Source of the DNA: Stigmatella aurantiaca
GTDB taxonomy: Bacteria > Myxococcota > Myxococcia > Myxococcales > Myxococcaceae
Assembly: GCF_900109545.1 (NCBI RefSeq)
Contig: NZ_FOAP01000025.1
Coordinates: 78,790-142,789 of the forward strand
Direction: 5' to 3'
Length of the DNA: 64,000 bases
Under the pieces are notes generated by a model. The model made no database searches, was not told where the DNA came from, and saw only the letters and a list, made by a program, of their open reading frames with translations. The position numbers were made by a program, and so were the translations under genes. Positions 46,374-55,406 of the stretch are shown one piece after another. Every line of letters begins with the position of its first letter. The stretch's first letter is position 1.

Positions 46374-48158
46374 ATGCGGTCATCCCCCCTCGCGTCCCCG
46401 TCTCTCCTGCCGCTGTGGTGCGCGGCCACCCTGGGCCTCCTGGCCTCCGGCTGCCACCGCGCGGTGAAGCCGGAGCTGGGGGTGGACCGCACGGTGGAGG
46501 CGGGGGTGCCGGTGGACTTCGGCTCGCCGCGGGAGGATGCGACCCCCGTCACCTGGGACTTCGGCGACCAGCGCCCCCAGGTGAAGCAGGCCCGTATCTC
46601 CCATGCCTTCGCCTCGGCGGGCACGTACACGGTGCGGGCGCTGGAGGGCTCGCGGGAGGTGGGCCGTGTGCAGCTCACCGTGGTGCCCCGGCCGGTGCTC
46701 CGGGCCGTCCCCGCGGAGGCGCGGGTGGCCCTCTGGGTGCCCCAGCTGCGCGGCACGGTGGAGCCCCTGCTGACCTTCTACGAGCAGCTCGTGGGGCCGT
46801 CGCTGGCCCGGAACCAGCTGGGCGATGCGCCCTTCCTGCCCCTGCTGCTGCGCAGCGCCCGGGGGGATGCGCGCCTGGTGGATCCCGAGGAGGGCTTTGG
46901 GCTGTTCCGGCTGTCCTCCTTCGAGGGCACGGTGGCGCTGCTGGGGGTGACGGACGGCCCGGCGGCCATGGACGCGGTGCTCCAGGAGTTCGAGGCCGGG
47001 GGCGCCCAGGTGCGGCGGCAGGAGGATGGCAGCGCCTCCGTGCAGCGTGGGCTGGGGACTCCCATCTCGCTGTTCCTCGACCGGGGCTACCTGTACCTGG
47101 CCCTCCCGCAGGCGGAGACGCCGGAGGAGGGCCAGACGGTGAGGGCGCAGGCGAGCCTCGGGCCGGACGCGGGCGCGCTGCGGGGGCTCATCGCGGGCTT
47201 CGCGGGGGCGGGGCTCTCCGAGCTGCCCGTCCTGGAGCAGCTGCGCGGCAAGGTGGCCGAGGGCCAGGCGTACCTCTTCACGAGCCTGGTGGAGCAGGGC
47301 TCGGCGTTCCCCGGGATGCTGGCGTCGATCCGGGTGGGCGAGGGGCTCGCGGAGCTGGACGGCTTCCTGGCGGCGGACAAGCCGCTGATGGAGGGCAAGC
47401 AGGGCCCTGTTCCCGCGCTGCTGGCCCAGGCGCCCGCGGGCCCCGTGGCCGCGGCGACGTTGTCCGTGCCCCCGGAGCAGCTGGCCTCGTGGATTTTCGG
47501 CGCGCCCGGCTCGCCGCGGCGCCAGGAGGTGACGGAGGCCTGGAAGCAGGAGGGCATCGACGCCGAGGCGCTCACCCAGGCCATGCGGGGCGACGTGTCG
47601 TTGCTGGCGTACTTCGATGCGCCGGCCTTCTACCGGAACCTCGTGGCGAACCGGCAGCCCGAGCCGCGCGGCACGATTCTGCTGGAGGCGGGGCTCACGC
47701 GCCCGGAGCCCGTGGTGGCGATGCTGACGAGGATGTTCGCCGAGGGCACCTGGAACGTGGAGACGGTGAAGGAGCCCGGCATCACCCGCTTCCGGATGCG
47801 CGTGCTGGAGCAGCCGCTGCTGCTCTCGGTGGGCGCGGACCGGCTGTGGCTCGAGGCGGGGGAGCCCCTGGCGGCCCGGCCCAAGAAGAACGTGGCGGCC
47901 GCGCTGAGCGAGCGCTTCGCGCCCAGCGCCTTCGGGCCCGGCCACCTGTCGCTGATGGTGGACCTGGGCCAGCTGCGCGCGGACCTGCAGGCGCCCCGGG
48001 AGGTGCCGGGCGTGCCGCAGGTGCAGCTCGGCGCGGCGAAGGCGCTCGGCGGGGCCTTCCTGGATCAGCTCACCCCGTTCGATCACGCCTTCATGGACTT
48101 CACCCCCGAAGCGGGCGGCGCCCGGCTGCGAGGCCGGGTGGTGCTGCGCAAGCGCTGA
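46374..48158 (+). CDS. PKD-domain lipoprotein
   Basis: The product has 594 residues. A lipoprotein signal (GLLASGC, Cys about 27) is followed by a PKD domain (about 35-105) with the hallmark VTWDFGDQ and SHAFASAGTYTV. A large unrecognised alpha/beta region comes next with recurring hydrophobic strand patterns (FLDRGYLYLAL, LSVGADRLWLEAG). The layout recalls DUF3352-type proteins, but I am not sure. Probably outer-membrane or periplasmic. It follows the barrel gene by 7 bp and precedes moaD-moaE by 7 bp. Confidence 0.7.
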   Translation: MRSSPLASPSLLPLWCAATLGLLASGCHRAVKPELGVDRTVEAGVPVDFGSPREDATPVTWDFGDQRPQVKQARISHAFASAGTYTVRALEGSREVGRVQLTVVPRPVLRAVPAEARVALWVPQLRGTVEPLLTFYEQLVGPSLARNQLGDAPFLPLLLRSARGDARLVDPEEGFGLFRLSSFEGTVALLGVTDGPAAMDAVLQEFEAGGAQVRRQEDGSASVQRGLGTPISLFLDRGYLYLALPQAETPEEGQTVRAQASLGPDAGALRGLIAGFAGAGLSELPVLEQLRGKVAEGQAYLFTSLVEQGSAFPGMLASIRVGEGLAELDGFLAADKPLMEGKQGPVPALLAQAPAGPVAAATLSVPPEQLASWIFGAPGSPRRQEVTEAWKQEGIDAEALTQAMRGDVSLLAYFDAPAFYRNLVANRQPEPRGTILLEAGLTRPEPVVAMLTRMFAEGTWNVETVKEPGITRFRMRVLEQPLLLSVGADRLWLEAGEPLAARPKKNVAAALSERFAPSAFGPGHLSLMVDLGQLRADLQAPREVPGVPQVQLGAAKALGGAFLDQLTPFDHAFMDFTPEAGGARLRGRVVLRKR

Positions 48159-48165
48159 CACGCCC

Positions 48166-48828
48166 ATGGGAACCGTCACCATTCTCTATTTCGCCGTGGC
48201 CCGGGAGCGCGCGGGCCTGGCGCGCGAGGTGCTGGACGTCGCCGAGGGCGCCCGGGTGAAGGACGTGCTGGGGCTGCTCGTGGCGCGCCACCCGGCGCTC
48301 CTGCCGCTCCTGCCTCACCTGCGGGTGGCGGTGGACCAGGAGTTCGTGCCGGTGGAGGCCCCCGTGCCCCCGGGCGCCGAGCTCGCGCTCATTCCTCCGG
48401 TGGCGGGCGGCTCGGGCCTGTTCTCGGTGGTGGACCGGCCGCTGCGGCTGGAGGACGTGGTGGCGGCCGTGTCGGGTGAGGCGTACGGCGGGCTGGTGAC
48501 GTTCTCGGGCTCGGTGCGCAACCAGACGCGGGGCCGGCGCGTGCTGCGGCTCGAATACGAGGCGTACCCGCCCATGGCCGAGAAGCAGCTGGCCGTCATC
48601 GGCGCGGAGGCCGCGGAGCGCTTTGGCGGCACGCGGCTGGCCATCATGCACCGCGTGGGGACGCTGGCGCCCGGGGAGCTGGCGGTGGTCATCGCCGCCG
48701 CCGCCCCGCACCGGAAGGAGGCGTTCCTGGCGTGTGAGCACGCCATCGAGCGCCTCAAGCAGGATGTGCCCATCTGGAAGAAGGAGTTCTTCGAGGATGG
48801 GGAGGTCTGGGTGGGACTGGGGCCCTGA
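48166..48828 (+). CDS. moaE: MoaD-MoaE fusion (molybdopterin synthase)
   Basis: The product has 220 residues. The N-terminal 82 residues are a full MoaD ubiquitin-like domain ending in the Gly81-Gly82 pair (PPVAGG) that is normally the thiocarboxylated C-terminus. MoaE follows directly: FSGSVRNQTRGR, IMHRVGTLAPGE, APHR, and the catalytic Lys pair in VPIWKKEFF. Together they form molybdopterin synthase, which converts cPMP to molybdopterin. The fusion recalls MoaX of Mycobacterium tuberculosis, which must be cut after Gly-Gly to work. No other moa gene is nearby. Confidence 0.92.
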   Translation: MGTVTILYFAVARERAGLAREVLDVAEGARVKDVLGLLVARHPALLPLLPHLRVAVDQEFVPVEAPVPPGAELALIPPVAGGSGLFSVVDRPLRLEDVVAAVSGEAYGGLVTFSGSVRNQTRGRRVLRLEYEAYPPMAEKQLAVIGAEAAERFGGTRLAIMHRVGTLAPGELAVVIAAAAPHRKEAFLACEHAIERLKQDVPIWKKEFFEDGEVWVGLGP

Positions 48829-48843
48829 GGGGCTCGCGCCGGA

Positions 48844-49494
48844 CTACTGGACGCTGAAGCTCGCGGGGACCTTGAGCTGCGTGCCGCCATCGCTCGCCTG
48901 CGGCACCTCGGTGATGGGCCGCAGGGGCGTGTCGACCCCCAGGCGCTTGCGCCGCTCGGCTTCCTTCTCACGCGCCTCGGCGAGCACCCGCGCGTTGCTC
49001 TCCGCGACGCGCTCGGGGCTGGGCCCCGCGATGATGAAGCTCAGCGGCGCGCTCACGAACACGACGGCGACCAGGGCCAACCAGGCCAAGTCTCGCGGAC
49101 GGAGTCCGGACACCCGGTCCTTGGCCACCGAGTGCTGGAGGCACAGGTGGAGCTGGCCCTGGGTGAGCCGCAGCGTGGTGCCCTCGGGCAGCTCCACGCT
49201 GACGCGGCCCTCCTTCCGGGAGAGCAGGGACTCGGGCACGGCCTGGAAGCCACCGCCCGGGACGTCCCGCTCCACCGTCGCCGCCGGGGGGACGAAGACC
49301 CGGTAGCCCTGCCCGGTGCGCTCGGCCAGGAGGAAAGGCTCCTCCGGCAGGGTGAACCCGTAGAGCGGCAGCGGGGCCTTCCCGTCCAGGGCGGCATGCA
49401 CCTGCTCATGGGTGGGGCCGAAGCTCCAGGCTTCCGACAGGGAGGTGCCCCAGTAGAGCTCACAGAAGAGTCCGGCGCTGGCGGTGGGTTTCAT
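48844..49494 (-). CDS. Single-pass membrane hypothetical protein
   Basis: The product has 216 residues. An N-terminal soluble beta-rich domain of about 125 residues (LFCELYWGTSLSEAW, FLLAERTGQGYRVFVPP, VSVELPEGTTLRL) precedes one transmembrane helix (about 133-155, LAWLALVAVVFVSAPLSFII) and a charged helical tail. The layout resembles the cytoplasmic FHA-like domain plus TM found in some myxobacterial gliding and envelope proteins, but I cannot place it in a family. It is 22 bp downstream of the site-2 protease gene on the same strand, so it could be a partner or substrate. Confidence 0.6.
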   Translation of the reverse strand: MKPTASAGLFCELYWGTSLSEAWSFGPTHEQVHAALDGKAPLPLYGFTLPEEPFLLAERTGQGYRVFVPPAATVERDVPGGGFQAVPESLLSRKEGRVSVELPEGTTLRLTQGQLHLCLQHSVAKDRVSGLRPRDLAWLALVAVVFVSAPLSFIIAGPSPERVAESNARVLAEAREKEAERRKRLGVDTPLRPITEVPQASDGGTQLKVPASFSVQ

Positions 49495-49516
49495 GGGCCG
49501 CCCGAGAATAGAGCCT

Positions 49517-50752
49517 TCACCCGGTGTTCGCAGCGCCTCCGTCGGCCGGCAGCGGCCCTCCGTCGGGTTTTGTCAGGGGGCCGGCTGCTGTCCCAGCGTC
49601 CGGCACGGGAGGGGGAGGCGTGGGCACGGCGGGAAGCCCCCCATCCAGGGGAGGGGGCGGAGGCACGCCCGCATCCGGCAAAGGAGGGGGCGGCGCGGCG
49701 GCCAGGGGGGCGGGGGGCGGGGGGGAAGGGGACAGGGCATGGCGGACCTCGGCGGCCGCCACGGCGAGGATGGCGCCCGTCATGGCCAGGAACCCCACGG
49801 TGTGGGCCAGCGTCTCCACATGCGGGGAGATGGGCTTGCCCCGCGCCGACTCGAGGGCGAGGAACACCAGCCGCCCCCCGTCCAGCCCGGGCACGGGCAG
49901 CAGGTGCACCAGCGCGAGCGCCACCGAGATGGTCACCAGCACGCGCAGGAACGAGTCCCAGCCACTGGAGGCCGCGTCGGAGGACTGCCGCATCACGGTG
50001 ACGGAGCTCGTGGGCTCCTCCAGCGGATCGGGCCCGCGCACCATGCGCACCAGGAGGTTCACGCCCTCGATGGCCACGCGCCGGGTGTGCAGCAGGGCCT
50101 GTGTGAGGGCCTCTGTCCCGGCATGCTGGCGGAAGACGTATTGCTGGCTCACCCCGATGCGGCCTGCCCCCCGCTCATCGGCCCGGGGGCGCACCTGTAC
50201 CACGCGCGTCTCCCCATCCCGGGTGACGATGAGGGTGCGGTCCTGGCCCGGGCTCCGGGCGATGACTTCCACGAAGTCCGACCAGCTCTTCGTGGGCTGC
50301 CCATCCACGCTGAGGATGCGGTCCCCCGGCAGCAGTTGGGCGCGGGCGGCCTCCGAGCCGGGCACCACGGTGCCCACCGTGAGCGGCACCACCACGTGCG
50401 TGCCCGAGGTGTAGAGCGCGAAGAGGATGCCCAGGGCGAGCAGGTAGTTGGCCAGGGAGCCCGAGAGCGTGACGAGCACCCGCCGCCACGGGCGCTGGTC
50501 CCGGTAGCTCTTCGCATCGGCGGGCGGCCCCGGCGCATGGGGGTTCATCCCATGAATGGTGGCCGAGGCCCCCAGGGGGATGGCGGCGATGACGTACTCG
50601 GTGCCCAGCAGCCGGAAGGACAGCAGGGGCGGGCCAAAGCCCAGCGAGAAGCGCGGCACGCGCAGCCCGAGCAGCCGCGCGGCCACGAGGTGCCCCAGCT
50701 CATGCACGGCCAGCAGCAGGCCGAGGGCAAGCAGTGCCAGGAGGGCGTACAT
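49517..50752 (-). CDS. Site-2 protease (M50) with one PDZ domain and Pro-rich tail
   Basis: The product has 411 residues. HELGH (17-21) is in TM1. The second motif LLPVPGLDGGRL (about 284-295) is canonical. A single PDZ domain lies between (VGTVVPGSEAARAQLLPGDRILSVDG). The C-terminal 75 residues are a low-complexity Pro/Ala/Gly/Asp tail with repeated PPPPLPDAG-like units, probably extracytoplasmic or disordered. It is a second intramembrane protease in this window, distinct from the rseP-like one. It follows a Nudix gene by 12 bp and is likely co-transcribed with it. Confidence 0.88.
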   Translation of the reverse strand: MYALLALLALGLLLAVHELGHLVAARLLGLRVPRFSLGFGPPLLSFRLLGTEYVIAAIPLGASATIHGMNPHAPGPPADAKSYRDQRPWRRVLVTLSGSLANYLLALGILFALYTSGTHVVVPLTVGTVVPGSEAARAQLLPGDRILSVDGQPTKSWSDFVEVIARSPGQDRTLIVTRDGETRVVQVRPRADERGAGRIGVSQQYVFRQHAGTEALTQALLHTRRVAIEGVNLLVRMVRGPDPLEEPTSSVTVMRQSSDAASSGWDSFLRVLVTISVALALVHLLPVPGLDGGRLVFLALESARGKPISPHVETLAHTVGFLAMTGAILAVAAAEVRHALSPSPPPPAPLAAAPPPPLPDAGVPPPPPLDGGLPAVPTPPPPVPDAGTAAGPLTKPDGGPLPADGGAANTG

Positions 50753-50764
50753 CCGCGCGGCGCG

Positions 50765-51193
50765 TCAGAGCTTCCGGCGCTGGCCGGTCCGCTTGTAGGC
50801 CAGGTAATCCGAGAGGATGGTGCCGTGGTCGAAGCAGAGCTCCTTCGGCAGGGCATTCACGGGGAAGGCCCGGGCCTCGGCGGCATCGTCCGAGCCCTGG
50901 GGCTCGCCCTGCGCCCGGCCGATGTAGACGGTGGACAGGGTGTGCTTGCGCGGATCGCGCTTCGGGTCCGAGTAGGTGAAGAACTGCTCGAGGAGCTCCA
51001 CCTGGAGGCCCGTCTCCTCCTGTACCTCGCGCACGGCGGCCGCGTGCAGGGGCTCGCCCTCGTCCACGAAACCGCCGGGCAGCGCCCAGCCCACGGGCGG
51101 GTTGGCACGGCGGATGAGGACGATGCGCTCACCGCTCAGCTCGATGATGCAGTCCACGGTGGGGGTGGGGTTCTTGAACTCGGTCTCGGCCAT
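50765..51193 (-). CDS. Nudix hydrolase
   Basis: From ATG 51193 the product has 142 residues. The complete Nudix box [24 protein letters not shown] carries the REVQEE metal-binding helix. The N-terminal strand [19 protein letters not shown] and WALPGG lead-in are typical of ADP-ribose or dNTP pyrophosphatases. The substrate cannot be told. In-frame codons further upstream (to 51247) add unlikely sequence. It heads a unit with the M50 protease and a membrane protein. Confidence 0.88.
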   Translation of the reverse strand: MAETEFKNPTPTVDCIIELSGERIVLIRRANPPVGWALPGGFVDEGEPLHAAAVREVQEETGLQVELLEQFFTYSDPKRDPRKHTLSTVYIGRAQGEPQGSDDAAEARAFPVNALPKELCFDHGTILSDYLAYKRTGQRRKL

Positions 51194-51263
51194 GGGCGGA
51201 CAGTCTAACCCCGGGGCGCGCTCTGTCACTGCACTCTCGCGCCCCATTGGTTATGGTGGACAC

Positions 51264-51734
51264 GTGCCGATCCGCCGCCTTCCCCTGTTCGCCTTGCTGG
51301 CCACCCTGAGCTGCAACACCTTCTTGCAGAACCCGGGGGCCTATGAGCTGGAGCCCGTCGAGGTGCTGCGCGATGACTGCAACCTGCTGCCGCCCGGCTC
51401 GGACTTCTGGAATGGCTTTCTGGTCATCTCCGGGCAGGTGGTCCGCATGGACTTCGACTTGCTGAGGATGCAGCTCATCGGCCGCTTCCTGGCGGGCGGA
51501 GAGATGTTCACCGTGGATGGCAGCGTGGCCAACGCCCAGGTCACCGCCAATGGGCAAGAATGCCTACTGGATCAGGTGAGCGTTCACATCGATGCCACCA
51601 CCGTCTGTGAGACGGAGTTCAACGGCACGCTGCGCGTGCGGTACGAGGCGCGCCGGCCCGACAGCTGCGTCTGCGAGCTGTGGGCCACGTTCAACGCAGT
51701 GCAGAATGGGCGGTCCTGCTCCTCGCCGCCGTAA
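51264..51734 (+). CDS. Small Cys-rich lipoprotein-like hypothetical protein
   Basis: The product has 156 residues from GTG 51264. A short signal (LPLFALLATLSC) fits a lipoprotein, although the lipobox is imperfect. The mature part is beta-rich with six more Cys (DDCNLL, QECLLD, TTVCET, DSCVCELW, RSCSSPP) and so is probably disulfide-bonded outside the cytoplasm. It is not recognised. Coding pattern matches its neighbours. Confidence 0.6.
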   Translation: MPIRRLPLFALLATLSCNTFLQNPGAYELEPVEVLRDDCNLLPPGSDFWNGFLVISGQVVRMDFDLLRMQLIGRFLAGGEMFTVDGSVANAQVTANGQECLLDQVSVHIDATTVCETEFNGTLRVRYEARRPDSCVCELWATFNAVQNGRSCSSPP

Positions 51735-51755
51735 GCGCGAAGCATGGGGCTCCAG

Positions 51756-51795
51756 CGATTTACAGATTGAGCCAGCCGCCCTGACGATTTACAGA
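51756..51795 (+). repeat. 11-bp direct repeat CGATTTACAGA upstream of acs
   Basis: CGATTTACAGA occurs at 51756-51766 and 51785-51795, 29 bp apart, in the gap just before acs. Both copies are AT-rich against the background. This could be an activator or repressor site, or part of the acs promoter; the factor is unknown. Confidence 0.5.
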
Positions 51796-51827
51796 AGGGG
51801 TCTGTCCGTCACGCTTGGAGGAAGCCC

Positions 51828-53789
51828 ATGGCTGAACCGCAGCGTCCGCAGCAGGAGATCCAGTCGGTCCTCACGGAAAACCGTGTCTTCCCTCCTCCCG
51901 AGGAGTTCTCGCGGAAGGCCCACCTGCGCAGCATGGAGGACTACCACCGCCTGCGGGACGAGGCGGCGAAGGACCCTCAGGCGTACTGGGGTGCGCGGGC
52001 CCGGGAAGAGCTGTACTGGAAGGAGCCCTTCCAGACGGTGCTGGACTGGAAGCCGCCCCACGCCCGCTGGTTCGTCGAGGGGCGCACCAACCTGGCCTAC
52101 AACTGTCTGGACCGGCACCTGCCGAAGCTCAAGGACAAGCCGGCCATCCTCTTCGAGGGCGAGCCGGGGGACCGGCGCACCGTCACCTACGGGGAGCTGG
52201 CGGCACAGGTGAACCGGCTGGCCAACGGGCTGAAGTCGCTGGGCGTGAAGAAGGGTGACCGGGTGGGCATCTACCTGCCCATGGTGCCCGAGGCGGCGGT
52301 GGCCATGCTGGCGTGCGCGCGCATCGGCGCGGTGCACTCGGTGGTGTTTGGCGGCTTCTCCGCGGAGGCGCTCCAGGATCGCATGAACGACGCGGGCGCC
52401 AAGGTGCTGCTCACCGCCGATGGCGGCTGGCGCAAGGGCGCGGTGGTGCCGCTGAAGAAGAACGTGGATGCGGCGCTGCCCAACATGCGCACCATCGAGA
52501 AGGTGGTGGTGGCCAGGCGCGCCGGGGATGCCGGCACGCCCGGGCCCAAGGACGTGTCCTGGGAGGAGCTCGTCAAGGGCCAGAGCGACACCTGCGAGCC
52601 GGAGTGGGTGGAGAGCGAGCACCCGCTGTTCATCCTCTACACCTCGGGCTCCACGGGGAAGCCCAAGGGCGTGATGCACACCACGGGCGGCTATTCGGTC
52701 TACGCGTCGCTCACGACGCGCTGGGTGTTCGACCTCAAGGAGGACGACATCTACTGGTGTACCGCGGACGTGGGCTGGGTGACGGGGCACAGCTACGTGG
52801 TGTACGGCCCGCTGCTCAACGGCGTGACGTCGGTGATTTACGAGGGCGCGCCCACGCAGCCCGGACCGGACCGGTTCTGGGAGATCATCACGCGCTACAA
52901 GATTTCCATCCTCTACACGGCACCCACCGCCATCCGCGCCTTCATGCGGCTGGGGGACGAGATTCCGCGCAAGCACGACCTGTCGTCGCTGCGGTTGCTG
53001 GGCTCGGTGGGGGAGCCCATCAACCCCGAGGCGTGGATGTGGTACCGCGACGTCATCGGCGGCGGGCGGTGCCCCGTGGTGGACACGTGGTGGCAGACGG
53101 AGACGGGCGGCATCATGATTTCGCCGCTGCCGGGCGCCACGCCCACCAAGCCGGGCTCGGCCACGTTCCCGCTGCCGGGCATCCACGCGGAAATCCTGGA
53201 CCGGGAAGGCATGCCGGTGCCGAAGGGGCAGGGGGGCCTGCTGTTCGTCACCCACCCGTGGCCCGGTATGCTGCGCACGGTGTACGGCGATCCCGACCGC
53301 TACGTGAAGACGTACTTCAGCGAGCTGCCGGGCAAGTACTTCACCGGTGACGGCGCCCGCACGGACGCCGACGGCTACATCTGGCTCATGGGCCGCGTGG
53401 ACGACGTGGTGAACGTCGCCGGCCACCGCCTGGGCACGGCGGAGGTAGAGAGCGCGCTGGTGGCGCACCCCCGCGTCGCCGAGGCGGCGGTGGTGGGCCG
53501 TCCGGACGATCTGAAGGGCACGGCGCTGGTGGCCTTCATCACGCTCAAGAAGGGCACGGTGCCCTCGCCTGAGCTGAAGAAGGAGCTGGCCACCCACGTG
53601 GCCAAGGAGATCGGCGCCATCGCCCGGCCGGATGAGCTCCGGTTCGCCGAGGCGCTGCCGAAGACGCGCTCGGGGAAGATCATGCGCCGGCTCCTGCGGG
53701 ACGTGGCCGCGGGCAAGCAGAGCACCGGGGACACCAGCACGCTGGAGGACCTCAACGTCCTGGCGACGCTGCGTCAGGACGAGGAGTAG
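51828..53789 (+). CDS. acs: Acetyl-CoA synthetase
   Basis: The product has 653 residues, the normal Acs length. The motifs are [21 protein letters not shown] (P-loop), TWWQTETGG (acetate pocket and adenylation), [37 protein letters not shown], and the C-terminal [11 protein letters not shown]. The last has the catalytic Lys that Pat-type acetyltransferases modify. It makes acetyl-CoA from acetate and ATP. GGAGG lies just upstream of ATG 51828. A direct repeat in the leader suggests regulation. Confidence 0.95.
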   Translation: MAEPQRPQQEIQSVLTENRVFPPPEEFSRKAHLRSMEDYHRLRDEAAKDPQAYWGARAREELYWKEPFQTVLDWKPPHARWFVEGRTNLAYNCLDRHLPKLKDKPAILFEGEPGDRRTVTYGELAAQVNRLANGLKSLGVKKGDRVGIYLPMVPEAAVAMLACARIGAVHSVVFGGFSAEALQDRMNDAGAKVLLTADGGWRKGAVVPLKKNVDAALPNMRTIEKVVVARRAGDAGTPGPKDVSWEELVKGQSDTCEPEWVESEHPLFILYTSGSTGKPKGVMHTTGGYSVYASLTTRWVFDLKEDDIYWCTADVGWVTGHSYVVYGPLLNGVTSVIYEGAPTQPGPDRFWEIITRYKISILYTAPTAIRAFMRLGDEIPRKHDLSSLRLLGSVGEPINPEAWMWYRDVIGGGRCPVVDTWWQTETGGIMISPLPGATPTKPGSATFPLPGIHAEILDREGMPVPKGQGGLLFVTHPWPGMLRTVYGDPDRYVKTYFSELPGKYFTGDGARTDADGYIWLMGRVDDVVNVAGHRLGTAEVESALVAHPRVAEAAVVGRPDDLKGTALVAFITLKKGTVPSPELKKELATHVAKEIGAIARPDELRFAEALPKTRSGKIMRRLLRDVAAGKQSTGDTSTLEDLNVLATLRQDEE

Positions 53790-53800
53790 CCCGCCGCCCA

Positions 53801-53832
53801 CCGGGATGCGCCGCCGCGGCGGCGCGCCCCGG
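53801..53832. terminator. GC-rich hairpin between convergent acs and the downstream gene
   Basis: The 18-bp perfect palindrome GCGCCGCCGCGGCGGCGC (53808-53825) is extended by CCGGG/CCCGG flanks (53801-53805, 53828-53832). It sits between two convergent stop codons. Confidence 0.55.
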
Positions 53833-53839
53833 GGATGTC

Positions 53840-54469
53840 TCAGCGCTTCAGGTGGGTGATGGCCTCGGCGAGCAGCGAGGCCACCCCACGCCGCACCACG
53901 TGCACGACCTTGCGGTTCAGCGGGGGAGGCATGTTGGTGTAGTGCTCGCTGACCTTGTGGTGCAGCTCCGTGGCGCCCCAGACGAGCACCAGGTCCGCCC
54001 AGTCCAGGTCATGCCGGGCCTTGTCCGCCGTGCGCCGCTCGGTGCCATCCACCATGCGCAGCTCCATGCGGGCTCCGAGCTGGGCCTCCAGCTCCTCGCG
54101 CACCGCGGGGGAGCCGCCGACCACCACCAGCTTGCGCACATTCTTGCGCTGGCAGGCCTCCAGGAAGTCCACCACCGCGCGCCGGTTGTCCGAGCCGCCA
54201 CACCGCTCGCAGTGCGTGCGCGGCTCGACGGGCAGCGGCTCCCGGCCGCTGGCGTGGGCCACCGGCATGCAGGCCGGGGCGCCACAGACGAGGTAGAAGC
54301 GCTCGGCCAGCAGCGCCGTGGCGCGCTCCAGCTTCTGGTCGCTCATGCGCGACTTCTTGGGGTTGATGACCTTCTCATCCAGGAGGCACGCGCGGGCCCG
54401 GTCGCGCGAGGTGGAGGAGACGATTCCACGCTCGGCCAACCACTCCTCGATGTCCCGGTCCGCGCTCAT
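53840..54469 (-). CDS. Zinc-ribbon protein with DUF2325-like domain
   Basis: The product has 209 residues. A helical N-terminus is followed by Cys-containing segments ([15 protein letters not shown]) that could bind zinc. The C-terminal domain ([20 protein letters not shown] to [15 protein letters not shown]) has the GGSP start, acidic middle and Ser/Thr-His end of DUF2325, a Rossmann-like family of unknown function. Its ATG overlaps the rnhB stop by 4 bp, so the two are co-translated. A nucleic-acid role is a guess. Confidence 0.65.
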   Translation of the reverse strand: MSADRDIEEWLAERGIVSSTSRDRARACLLDEKVINPKKSRMSDQKLERATALLAERFYLVCGAPACMPVAHASGREPLPVEPRTHCERCGGSDNRRAVVDFLEACQRKNVRKLVVVGGSPAVREELEAQLGARMELRMVDGTERRTADKARHDLDWADLVLVWGATELHHKVSEHYTNMPPPLNRKVVHVVRRGVASLLAEAITHLKR

Positions 54470-55317
54470 GGAGGGTTCACGGGTGGAGCCGGGGGGAAGA
54501 GCTCCGCCTGGGCGGGCGGCTCTCCAAGGGCTTCCCGCACGGGCCCGAAGCTCCGGCGGTGGATGGGCAACACGCCCTTCGCCCGCAGGGCCTGCACGTG
54601 CTGGGGCGTGGGGTAGCCCTTGTGCGCCGCGAGCCCGTAGCCGGGATAGCGGGCATCCAGCTCGGCCATCATCCGGTCCCGCGTCGTCTTCGCGAGGATG
54701 GACGCCGCGGCGATGCTCATCGACAGCTCATCCCCATGCACGATGCCGCGCTGCGGACAGGGACACTCGGGGATCTTCCGGGCATCCACCAGGGCGTAGT
54801 CCGGGGTGAGCCCCAGCGCCAGCACCGCCCGCCGCATGGCCAGCAGCCCCGCGTGGTAGATGTTGAGGCGGTCGATCTCCTCCACCTCCGCGATGCCCAC
54901 CGCCCAGGCGACCGCATCCTTCTTGATGAGGATGGCCAGTTCCTCGCGCCGCTCGGCATCGAGGATCTTCTTGGAGTCATCGAGCCCCTTGAGCCGGTAG
55001 CTCCGGGGCAGAATGGCCGCGGCGGCCACCACCGGGCCCGCCAGGGGCGCCATGCCCGCCTCGTCCACGCCCGCGACGCGCTCCAGGCCCTGCTCCCACA
55101 GCTCCGTCTCGTAGCGCAGCAGGTGGCGCAGCCGCTGGCCCTCGGCGCGGTTCTTCTCCTGCCGGCTGCGAATCCGCCGGGCGAGCAGCCGGGCCCCCTG
55201 ACGACAGTCTGCTTCCAGGGCAGCCAGCAGTCCCGTGGGGACGGCCTGCGCACGCACCAGGTAGCGGTCAGTCAGCTCGGAAAGAGGGGCCCGGAGGAGT
55301 TGTTCTACGCTCGACAT
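54466..55317 (-). CDS. rnhB: Ribonuclease HII with altered GRG motif
   Basis: The product has 283 residues. A helical N-terminal extension of about 75 residues precedes the RNase HII core. [18 protein letters not shown] (Asp and Glu of the metal site), the LDDSKK loop, ALVDARKIP and [15 protein letters not shown] contain the catalytic DEDD set. Strikingly, the GRG motif that reads the ribonucleotide 2'-OH is Gly87-Met88-Ala89. The C-terminal [10 protein letters not shown] is present. It cleaves at single ribonucleotides in DNA. It is coupled to the downstream zinc-ribbon gene. Confidence 0.92.
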   Translation of the reverse strand: MSSVEQLLRAPLSELTDRYLVRAQAVPTGLLAALEADCRQGARLLARRIRSRQEKNRAEGQRLRHLLRYETELWEQGLERVAGVDEAGMAPLAGPVVAAAAILPRSYRLKGLDDSKKILDAERREELAILIKKDAVAWAVGIAEVEEIDRLNIYHAGLLAMRRAVLALGLTPDYALVDARKIPECPCPQRGIVHGDELSMSIAAASILAKTTRDRMMAELDARYPGYGLAAHKGYPTPQHVQALRAKGVLPIHRRSFGPVREALGEPPAQAELFPPAPPVNPP

Positions 55318-55406
55318 AGCCCTCAGAGGCTAGCGGCCTCGCCCTCGCGGGACAACCCATACCGGTGGGTTGCCTGCTCCAGGGCCTACCCAGTGCGTCG
55401 GCCCTG

